Assembly: GCA_003559755.1 (NCBI GenBank)
Contig: PWKM01000236.1
Location: 1 to 9,683 of the forward strand
DNA from: Planctomycetota bacterium
GTDB taxonomy: Bacteria; Planctomycetota; PUPC01
Reading direction: 5' to 3'
DNA: 9,683 nt
Shown here: positions 1 through 6,021 of the stretch, in pieces
How positions within the stretch are numbered: the first letter of the stretch is position 1
Layout of the letters: each line of letters begins with the position of its first letter
Program-made: the position numbers and the translations under genes
The notes under the pieces: model-generated
Database searches by the model: none
What the model was told of the DNA's origin: nothing
Seen by the model: the letters and a program-made list of their open reading frames with translations, nothing else

Positions 1-45
1 CACGGTGCGGGCGTTCGGTGTCAGGGGAATCTGTCCTGCGGGCAT
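1..45 (-). CDS. N-terminal fragment of an unidentified protein, possibly class II (B12-dependent) ribonucleotide reductase
   Basis: An open reading frame begins with ATG at 45-43 and runs off the left edge after 15 codons (MPAGQIPLTPNARTV). A ribosome binding site GAGGA (52-56) lies 6 nt before the ATG, and a perfect -10 box lies about 30 nt upstream, so a real gene start is likely. The short 'LTPNARTV' stretch is reminiscent of the N-terminus of adenosylcobalamin-dependent ribonucleotide reductases, where a similar segment precedes an 'RYL' motif. Fifteen residues are too few to settle this; ClpC-like proteins also have a related 'TPRAK' segment. The start is fairly secure; the identity is a guess. 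Confidence 0.5.
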   Translation of the reverse strand, partial: MPAGQIPLTPNARTV

Positions 46-63
46 AGCACATCCTCGCTCGTC

Positions 64-92
64 CGTTCGATGCGATTATATCGCAGCGAACG
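64..92. repeat. 29-bp inverted repeat overlapping a promoter (operator-like)
   Basis: The arms CGTTCG (64-69) / CGAACG (87-92) and TGCGAT (71-76) / ATCGCA (80-85) are mirror partners around position 78. Twelve of fourteen base pairs match; only the 70/86 and 77/79 pairs fail. The repeat encloses the -10 box of the left-edge gene, which is the usual place for a repressor operator. It lies 51 bp past the stop of the methyltransferase-like gene and could also fold as an RNA hairpin, but no T-tract follows on either strand, so a standard intrinsic terminator is unlikely. Confidence 0.6.
75..80 (-). promoter_or_regulatory. -10 box of promoter for the left-edge gene
   Basis: On the minus strand the sequence is TATAAT, a perfect sigma-70-type -10 hexamer. 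The predicted transcription start is near position 68, about 23 nt before the ATG. No good -35 hexamer lies 16-18 nt upstream (candidates are TTTCAT or CTTTCA around 97-103), so an activator or another element may compensate. The box sits in the centre of the 64-92 inverted repeat, so a protein bound there would block RNA polymerase. Confidence 0.55.
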
Positions 93-143
93 TCAGATGA
101 AAGACATCGGTTGGCGGGCGTATGCCGCGTCGGTGGGCGGGGA

Positions 144-1235
144 TTATCCGCCGTAGAGCCGGCCTTCGTCGACCATCGCCAGGTAGTTGTCGAGCGGGAT
201 GTAGTTTGCGACGCTGTTCCCGGTGCCCAGGCAGTACCCGCCCCCGGGCTGGCAGACATCGAGTGTGTCGCGGACCCGCTGTCGGATGGCGTCTTCGTCG
301 GCCCGGCAGAGGAAATCGACGTCGATCCCGCCGAGCAGGGCGATACGGCGGCCATAGCCGTGTCGTTTCAGTTGGCGGACATCCTCGATGGTGTCCTCGA
401 AGCTGTGCTTCCCGTCGATTTCGCAGTCATCGACCAGGTCGTCGATGATCTCGTCCAGCTTCCCGCAGGAGTGGAGGATGCAGGGGCAGCCGGCCTGGTG
501 TGCCATCCGGGCGGTCATCTTGTGGCCGGGCAATGCGAACTGGCGGAGGTCGGCGGGCGAGATCAGGGTCCCGCCCTTGAAGCCCATGTCGTCGCTGGGG
601 AAGAAGAGTTTGACGCGATCGAACTCGAGGTACCGCCGGTTAATCGCCTCGAAGTAATCGTAGATTCGGTCGGCGATGGCCGCGACCAGGTCGCGGTCGT
701 CGTAGAGTGCGAAGCAGAGTGTCTCGTAGCCCATCAGCCAGGTGAGATATTCGCAGAAGCTGCCGCCGACCGTGGCGATGCACATGTCGTCGGGCAGGTT
801 CTCCTGCCACCATTCCAGCTCGCGTGTGGCCTCGGGCGCGTCGGGGTCGGGCCAGGGGAACCGCTCGAACTCGTCCCAGTTGATGATGGGGCCGCGATGT
901 TCATCACGGAAGCCGCGCTGCCCCTTGGAGAGTGCGGCGGTGTCGTTCGTCACGTCGTTGTGGAACGGCCAGTTCTGGCCGACCGTATCGACGCGAACGA
1001 AATCCAGCCCGATGAACCGACGGAACGTGAGGTGGCGGCTCCGGCCGAAGTCGGGGGCGTTCGGGTTCAGCCCGTCCTCGAGGTCGAACCGCTCGATAAT
1101 GGCATCCTCGACCTGCTGATCGTGGAAGAGTTCGAGGTGGTGGACGCGCCCGGGCGTCCCTTCCCGCCTGATATTGGCGACCAGCCCTTCCCAGTCGGGC
1201 CGGACCGGCCGGGCCAATCCTTCGTATTGGGCCAT
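144..1235 (-). CDS. Uroporphyrinogen decarboxylase-like (URO-D/MtaA superfamily) putative zinc methyltransferase
   Basis: This 363-residue protein belongs to the URO-D superfamily, which holds haem-pathway decarboxylases and zinc-dependent corrinoid/thiol methyltransferases such as MtaA and MtbA. The N-terminal region lacks the arginine-rich substrate motif of true HemE (MRQAGRYLPEY type). It does have HSCG at residues 255-258 and a later cysteine, C335, in GGYCLGTGNS. H255, C257 and C335 fit the His-X-Cys...Cys zinc site of the methyltransferase branch in order and approximate spacing. Other superfamily-like stretches are FFPSDDMGFKGG (211-222) and LLGGIDVDFL (300-309). The protein looks cytoplasmic, with no signal peptide. 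The ATG at 1235 is supported by a strong GGGAGGA (1241-1247) 5 nt upstream. It is the last gene of the block, 30 bp after nadB. The methyl donor and acceptor cannot be told from the sequence, and no corrinoid protein gene is visible nearby. Confidence 0.85.
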   Translation of the reverse strand: MAQYEGLARPVRPDWEGLVANIRREGTPGRVHHLELFHDQQVEDAIIERFDLEDGLNPNAPDFGRSRHLTFRRFIGLDFVRVDTVGQNWPFHNDVTNDTAALSKGQRGFRDEHRGPIINWDEFERFPWPDPDAPEATRELEWWQENLPDDMCIATVGGSFCEYLTWLMGYETLCFALYDDRDLVAAIADRIYDYFEAINRRYLEFDRVKLFFPSDDMGFKGGTLISPADLRQFALPGHKMTARMAHQAGCPCILHSCGKLDEIIDDLVDDCEIDGKHSFEDTIEDVRQLKRHGYGRRIALLGGIDVDFLCRADEDAIRQRVRDTLDVCQPGGGYCLGTGNSVANYIPLDNYLAMVDEGRLYGG

Positions 1236-1265
1236 TGATATCCTCCCGTCATCCGGCAGGCCCGA

Positions 1266-2891
1266 TCAACCTGCGGTGGCCTCGGGCTTTTGTGTGAAGC
1301 TGTGGCGCGGTTCGGCTTCGCTTTCCGGGAAGTCGGCCCGGTAGTGTACGCCGCGGCTTTCCTCCCGGTCGAGTGCCGCCTTTGCGATGAGTTCGGCGAT
1401 AATGAGCAGGTTCTGGATGCGCCAGCCGCGCGGGTCGCTGAAGTTCCGTTCGAGCACATAGCCGGACCAGAACCGGAACCTTTCGATCGCCCGCTGCAGG
1501 TCCTGCCGGTGGCGCACGATCCCGACATTTCGCCACATGTTGCTGCGGACCGAGCTCCGCACGTCGCCCAGGTCGATGGCCCCGATCTCCGGCTTGCGCG
1601 GTTCGGCCTTGATCTCCGGCGGCCTCTGGTGCTTGCCCTCGCCGGTGGCGGCCGACATTTTGCCCGCGGCCTCTCCCGCCATCTTGCCCATGGCCAGGGC
1701 CTCGAGCAGCGAGTTGCTCCCCATCCGGTTCGCACCGTGCAGCCCGGTCCAGGCGACCTCGCCACAGGCGAACAGGTGTTCGACCGAGGTCGATGCGTCG
1801 GGCTCGGTCCACACTCCGCCGACCATGTAGTGGGCGCTGGGGCAGACGGGAATCCAATCTTCGCTGACGTTGATGTCGAACAGCGAGCACAACTCCTTGA
1901 TGCGGGGGAACCGGGACGAGAGCTGGGCGGCGCTGACGTGGGTGAGGTCCAGGTAGACGTTGGTGTCGCCGGTCTGGTGCATTTCCGAGAGCACGGCTCG
2001 GCTGACCACGTCCCGGGGTGCGAGTTCCTTCTTCGGGCTGTATTTCTCCATGAACCGCTCGCCATACTTGTTCACCAGGATGCCGCCCTCCCCGCGTGCG
2101 GCCTCGGAGATGAGGACTCGTGCGGCGCCGGCCACGTAGAGGGTGGTCGGGTGGAACTGGACGAACTCGATGTCGCACAGTTTGCAGCCCGCCCGGTAGG
2201 CCATGGCCAGCCCGTCGCCGGTCGCGATGCGCGGGTTGGTCGTCTCGCGGAAGACCTGGCCCGCTCCGCCGGTGGCAAGGATCACGGCGTCGGCCCAGAC
2301 CAGCGTCATCCCGTAGGTCTGTGACCAGATCACCGCCCCGAGGCAGGTATTGTCCAGCGTGAGCAGATCAACGACATAGGTGTGCTCGAGGGTGCGAATC
2401 CGGTCGCAACTGGCGAGCCGCGCGATGAGCGTCTTCTCCAGCTCTGCCCCGGTGGCGTCGCCGCGGGCGTGTAGGACGCGGCGGCGGCTGTGCCCGCCTT
2501 CCCTGGTGAGGGCCGGCTCGCCGTGTTCATCGAGATCGAACTCGGCGCCCCAGTCGATCAATTCCCGGATCCGCTCCGGGGCCTGCCCGACGATGGAGCG
2601 AACCGCCTCGGCAACGCTCAGTCCGCATGCGACTTCGATGGTGTCCTCGGCGTGCAGATCGGCCGAGTCGTCCGGGCCGATGGCGGCGGCGATCCCGCCC
2701 TGTGCCCAGTCGGTGTTGCTCGCCTTCAGCTCGTCCTTGGTCACGATAGCGACGTCGGCGTGCCGGCTGGCCTCGATGGCGGCTCGCAGTCCGGCCGCCC
2801 CCGAGCCGATCACCAGCACGTCGGTGAACAGGTGGGGGAACGATCTGCTTTCGAATGGGGCGAGATATCTGGGCGGGTTGAATTCGTTCAT
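1266..2891 (-). CDS. nadB: L-aspartate oxidase
   Basis: NadB oxidises L-aspartate to iminoaspartate with FAD, the first step of de novo NAD synthesis, and passes the product to quinolinate synthase. The 541-residue product has the FAD-binding GSGAAG (29-34), the WAQGGIAAA segment (62-70), QFHPTT (245-250), SEAARGEGG (262-270), and an active-site set matching R290, H351 and R386 of E. coli NadB: R293 in APRDVVSRA, H354 in SAHYMVGGV and R389 in HGANRMGSNSLLE. The C-terminal helical domain ends with the SRGVHYRADFP signature (512-522 region). GANRMGSNSLLE and the C-terminal motif separate it from SdhA/FrdA. Length is typical. No clear Shine-Dalgarno sequence precedes the ATG, only 22 bp after the upstream stop, so translation may depend on coupling. 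Neither nadA nor nadC is in the window. Confidence 0.95.
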   Translation of the reverse strand: MNEFNPPRYLAPFESRSFPHLFTDVLVIGSGAAGLRAAIEASRHADVAIVTKDELKASNTDWAQGGIAAAIGPDDSADLHAEDTIEVACGLSVAEAVRSIVGQAPERIRELIDWGAEFDLDEHGEPALTREGGHSRRRVLHARGDATGAELEKTLIARLASCDRIRTLEHTYVVDLLTLDNTCLGAVIWSQTYGMTLVWADAVILATGGAGQVFRETTNPRIATGDGLAMAYRAGCKLCDIEFVQFHPTTLYVAGAARVLISEAARGEGGILVNKYGERFMEKYSPKKELAPRDVVSRAVLSEMHQTGDTNVYLDLTHVSAAQLSSRFPRIKELCSLFDINVSEDWIPVCPSAHYMVGGVWTEPDASTSVEHLFACGEVAWTGLHGANRMGSNSLLEALAMGKMAGEAAGKMSAATGEGKHQRPPEIKAEPRKPEIGAIDLGDVRSSVRSNMWRNVGIVRHRQDLQRAIERFRFWSGYVLERNFSDPRGWRIQNLLIIAELIAKAALDREESRGVHYRADFPESEAEPRHSFTQKPEATAG

Positions 2892-2913
2892 AATGCGATG
2901 ACCGGGTCGGTGC

Positions 2914-4404
2914 TCAACAGAAGTCCTGGAGGACGAGCCGGGGCAGTTCGATCCCGTTGCCGGTGGTCTGTGCCTGCACGAGTGCGTGTGTGATGGCGTC
3001 GTCCAGTCCCTCGCCCGGCTGCTCGATGGTCTCGAGCGCTTCGCTCATCGGCATCGGTCGGCCGTCCCGGACGGGGTCGGCCGCGAGGTGGTCGAACCGG
3101 TTCGCCACGCTGACGATCCGGGCGATGAGTGGGATGTCTTCGCCGGCGAGCCCCCACGGCCCGCCCAGCCCGTCGAGCCGTTCGTGGTGATACTTGACGC
3201 CCGGCAGGGCGGGTGCCAGGCCCGGCAGCTCTTCGAGCATCTTCATCCCGAGGAACGGGTGGCAATATTCGTCGGGCACGGTCCGGCCCACCGCTGCGCT
3301 GACGGCCAGTCTCGTGTTCTCGGTAATGGGGACCTTGCCCACGTCGTGGAGGAGAGCGGCGGCCTGGACGTTCCGGCAGCCCTCGTCCGACAGGTGGAGC
3401 TGCCCGGCGACGGCCAGTGCATAGGCGGCGACCCGCTCGGAATGGCCCCGCTGGTCCGGCCGGCGGAGGTCGCTTGCCCCGGACAGTATCCGCACCAGGG
3501 CCATCATTTCGGTCTGCATCTCCTCGTGGATGGCGATGTTCTCCAGGGCGATCCCCGTCTGGAATGCGATGGCGGTGGCCAACTGCAGGTCTTCGTCGGT
3601 GAGCGGGTCGTCCCCGGGATCGCGCCCCATGTAGAGCACGCCGTTGATCTTATCGCGTGCGATGAGCGGGGCGCAGATGACGGATCCGATCTCGCCGATT
3701 ACGATGCTTTCGCTCTGGTCGAACCGGGCGTCGCTGGCCGCGTCGGCGGTGAGGATCGAGTGGTGACGTTTCATCGCTCGGGTGACGATGGAGTGGCTGA
3801 TCTCGCGTCGTTTGCCGGTGATCGGGTCCCGCCAGGCCATCGGGTTTAGTTTGGCGGTCTGTTCGTCGCGAATGAAGATATAGCAGTAGGTGGGGTTGAC
3901 CGATTCCATCGCCTGATCGAGGACTTTTTCGGCGACGCCGCGGACCGAGCTCTCCCTGCCCGCCAGCCGGGCGACCTCGTAGACGGCGAGCAATCTGCCG
4001 GTGGCCGATTCGCCGGCACGGCCGGCCCCCTTCGCCGGCTTTTCGCCCAGGCGTATCTCGACGGTGCTTCCGCCGGCGTTCGTATCGCGCACGAACTCCA
4101 CGTCCTGCTGCCCGCCGCCCTGTTCGGTGTCGAATTCGAGGACGGCCGCGCCGAGCCGCACCCGGTCGCCCGATTTCAGTGCGACCTCTCCGGAAATCCG
4201 CTCGTCGTTGACGAAGGTCCCGTTCCGGCTGTCCAGGTCCCTGATGAGGAATGTGTCCCCCAGTCGGTGGACCTCGGCGTGTTTCCGGCTGACGGCGGTG
4301 TCGAGCACCTGGATATCTCCCTGGCGCCCGATGGTCTGCGGTTCGCCGGTGAGCTCGAAGGTGCTGCCTTCGGCCGGCCCTGTCTTGATGGTTAGCAGTG
4401 GCAT
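2914..4404 (-). CDS. FHA-GAF-HD domain signalling protein with degenerate HD-GYP motif
   Basis: The 496-residue protein has three modules. An N-terminal FHA domain (about 1-92), a phosphothreonine-peptide binding fold, shows GR (26-27), SRKHAEV (39-45) and DSRNGTFVN (58-66). A low-complexity linker (about 95-133) follows. A GAF sensory domain spans about 135-290, with SVICAPLIARDKINGVLYMG (241-260) as its typical core. A C-terminal HD phosphohydrolase-type domain spans about 310-465, with HSERVA (321-326), LLHDVGK (351-357) and HHERLDG (406-412). HD-GYP proteins hydrolyse cyclic-di-GMP, but the motif here is HHExxDGxGGP, with Gly415 replacing the GYP tyrosine, and the usual Asp of the 'AD.FDA' motif is Asn435. 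It may be an inactive sensor or act on another substrate. No membrane segment is seen. AGGA (4412-4415) lies 7 nt before the ATG. It sits 36 bp after ilvE. Confidence 0.85.
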   Translation of the reverse strand: MPLLTIKTGPAEGSTFELTGEPQTIGRQGDIQVLDTAVSRKHAEVHRLGDTFLIRDLDSRNGTFVNDERISGEVALKSGDRVRLGAAVLEFDTEQGGGQQDVEFVRDTNAGGSTVEIRLGEKPAKGAGRAGESATGRLLAVYEVARLAGRESSVRGVAEKVLDQAMESVNPTYCYIFIRDEQTAKLNPMAWRDPITGKRREISHSIVTRAMKRHHSILTADAASDARFDQSESIVIGEIGSVICAPLIARDKINGVLYMGRDPGDDPLTDEDLQLATAIAFQTGIALENIAIHEEMQTEMMALVRILSGASDLRRPDQRGHSERVAAYALAVAGQLHLSDEGCRNVQAAALLHDVGKVPITENTRLAVSAAVGRTVPDEYCHPFLGMKMLEELPGLAPALPGVKYHHERLDGLGGPWGLAGEDIPLIARIVSVANRFDHLAADPVRDGRPMPMSEALETIEQPGEGLDDAITHALVQAQTTGNGIELPRLVLQDFC

Positions 4405-4440
4405 CGTTGTGTCCTCTCCGGAATCTGTCTGGTCTGGTGG

Positions 4441-5298
4441 CTACGCCCTGGTCAGGCGGCGGAATCGCTCCAGCAGGTCGAGGGTGATCGGGCCCGGCTT
4501 GCCGTCACCGATGGGCCGCCCATCTATGTCGATGACCGGTATGACCTCGGCGGCGGTCCCGGTCAGGAAACATTCGTCGGCGCTGTAGAGATCGAACCGG
4601 GTGAGCGGGGTCTCGCGGGCGTCCATTTCCGCCTCGCGGGCGAGATCGAGCACCACGCCGCGAGTCACCCCGAGCAGGATGCCGGCCTCGGGCGGGGGCG
4701 TCTTGATCACACCGTCCTTGACGATGAAGATGTTGTCGCCGGTACACTCGGCGACCTCGCCCTTGGCGTTGAGCATCACCGCCTCGATGCAGCCCGCCCG
4801 GATGGCCTCCAGCTTGGCCAGGATGTTCTTCAGGTAGTTGCAGGATTTTATCCGCGGCTCCATCACGTTGCTGCGTATCTGCTGGGTGGATGCCGTGACC
4901 ACTTCCAGCCCCTTCTGGTAGAACTCCTCGGGGTAGAGCTCGATGCTGGCCGTTATGATGATGACGGTCGGCTTGGGGCACTTGCGGGGGTCCAGGCCGA
5001 GGTCGCCCTTGCCGCGGGTGATGACCGCCCGGATGTAGGCGTCCTCGAGGTTGTTGGCGGCCATCGTGTCGTACATCGCCCGGGCGAACTCCTCCTTGGT
5101 CAGGGGCATGTCGATGAGGCAGACCCGTGCCGAGTCGTACAGCCGGTCAATGTGCTCCTTTTCCTTGAAGATTTTCCCGTTATATGCTCGGATGCCCTCG
5201 AAGACGCCGTCGCCATAGAGCAGGCAATGGTCAAAGACCGAGACCTTTGCGTTCTCTTCGTCCACAAGTTCCCCGTCGATATAAACTTTCCGGCTCAT
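4441..5298 (-). CDS. ilvE: Branched-chain amino acid aminotransferase (class IV PLP enzyme)
   Basis: IlvE performs the last step of leucine, isoleucine and valine synthesis, moving an amino group from glutamate to the 2-oxo acid. The 285-residue protein has the fold-type IV signatures: YGDGVFEGIRAYNGKIF (28-44), the probable PLP-linking lysine K151 in RIKSCNYLKN (149-158), E184 in EVAECTGDNIF (181-191), GILLGVTR (206-213) and GTAAEVIPV (247-255). The YGDGVFEGIRAYNG segment and overall length favour IlvE over D-amino-acid transaminase or aminodeoxychorismate lyase, though the class is hard to separate by sequence alone. Residue 25 is Cys in FDHCLLYGDG, where Gly is commoner. Its ribosome binding site directly follows the lolD stop codon. 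Confidence 0.9.
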   Translation of the reverse strand: MSRKVYIDGELVDEENAKVSVFDHCLLYGDGVFEGIRAYNGKIFKEKEHIDRLYDSARVCLIDMPLTKEEFARAMYDTMAANNLEDAYIRAVITRGKGDLGLDPRKCPKPTVIIITASIELYPEEFYQKGLEVVTASTQQIRSNVMEPRIKSCNYLKNILAKLEAIRAGCIEAVMLNAKGEVAECTGDNIFIVKDGVIKTPPPEAGILLGVTRGVVLDLAREAEMDARETPLTRFDLYSADECFLTGTAAEVIPVIDIDGRPIGDGKPGPITLDLLERFRRLTRA

Positions 5299-5305
5299 CC
5301 ACAGC

Positions 5306-5310
5306 CCTCC
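5306..5310 (-). promoter_or_regulatory. Ribosome binding site of ilvE abutting the lolD stop codon
   Basis: On the minus strand the lolD stop TAA (5313-5311) runs straight into GGAGG, followed by 7 nt and the ilvE ATG. Ribosomes ending on lolD would sit on the ilvE start region, so the two genes are probably translationally coupled. The site also supports the chosen ilvE start. Confidence 0.8.
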
Positions 5311-6021
5311 TTATCGTCTGTTGCTTTTGACCGACTCGATCTTCCCGCGGTGCATCTCTGCGATCCGGTCACAGCGGGAAGCCAGTGTCTCGTCGTGCGT
5401 AACTACCACAAAGGTTGTACCCGTTTTTTGGTTGATTGTCCACAACAAATCATGGATATGGTCGCTCGTCTTCTCGTCGAGGTTGCCCGTCGGCTCGTCG
5501 CAGAAGACGATCCGGGGTTCGTTGACCAGTGCTCGGGCGATGGCCACCCGCTGCTGTTCGCCGCCCGACAACTCGGACGGCTTGTGCGTCCAACGCTCCG
5601 AAAGCCCGACGTCGGCCAGCAGATTCTCGGCCCTGGCCCGCAATTTCGCCCGTCGGTGCGACCAGCCGAACACGGTGCATCTCATCATCGCCGGCAGAAC
5701 GACGTTCTCCAGGGCGTTGAGCTCGGGCAGCAGATGATAGAACTGGAAGACGAATCCGAACTCGACGTTTCGGAGCCGTGCCCGGTGTCCCTCGGAGGCG
5801 GAGCTCAGCTCGATGCCGTCATAGATAATCGAGCCGCTGGTCGCCGTATCGAGCAGGCCCAGCGTATGAAGCAGCGTACTCTTGCCCACGCCGGACGGCC
5901 CGACCACCGCCAGGGTCTCGCCCTGCCGGATGGTCAGATCGAGCCCCCGGAGCACGTGGAGCTCGCCACCCGCCTCGCGGTAGCTCTTCTTGATCCCGCT
6001 GGCGATCATCAGGTCACTCAT
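5311..6021 (-). CDS. lolD: LolD-type ABC transporter ATP-binding protein
   Basis: This 236-residue ATPase powers extraction of lipoproteins from the inner membrane with its partner permease. Motifs run in the expected order: Walker A GPSGVGKST (41-49), Q-loop Gln93 in VFQFYHLLPE, ABC signature LSGGEQQRVAIARAL (151-165), Walker B IVFCDEP (171-177) followed by TGNLD, and the H-loop His209 in VVVTHD. FQFYHLLPELNALENV is typical of the LolD/MacB-like family. The start ATGAGTGA overlaps the stop of the permease gene by 8 bp, a classic coupled arrangement, with GAGG (6031-6034) 9 nt upstream. The partner gene makes a lipoprotein-releasing function most likely, but MacB/FtsE-like relatives with other substrates cannot be excluded. 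Confidence 0.9.
   Translation of the reverse strand: MSDLMIASGIKKSYREAGGELHVLRGLDLTIRQGETLAVVGPSGVGKSTLLHTLGLLDTATSGSIIYDGIELSSASEGHRARLRNVEFGFVFQFYHLLPELNALENVVLPAMMRCTVFGWSHRRAKLRARAENLLADVGLSERWTHKPSELSGGEQQRVAIARALVNEPRIVFCDEPTGNLDEKTSDHIHDLLWTINQKTGTTFVVVTHDETLASRCDRIAEMHRGKIESVKSNRR

Noticed and set aside
64..92. NrdR box at the left-edge promoter
   Set aside because: The palindrome does not match the NrdR consensus of ACAC and GTGT arms around an AT-rich core, and no tandem copy is present.
144..1235. Annotation as hemE (true uroporphyrinogen decarboxylase)
   Set aside because: The N-terminal HemE arginine motif is missing and a methyltransferase-type His-X-Cys...Cys zinc pattern is present.
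111..1238. Long plus-strand reading frame (375 codons) opposite the URO-D-like gene
   Set aside because: It mirrors a clearly conserved minus-strand gene, a common by-product of high GC at third positions, and its translation shows no recognisable domain.
1067..2178. Overlapping minus-strand frames across the nadB region
   Set aside because: They are out-of-frame shadows of nadB with low-complexity Arg/Ser/Pro translations.
1266..2891. Succinate dehydrogenase or fumarate reductase flavoprotein instead of NadB
   Set aside because: The HGANRMGSNSLLE and C-terminal SRGVHYRADFP motifs are those of L-aspartate oxidase, and no sdhB/frdB gene adjoins.
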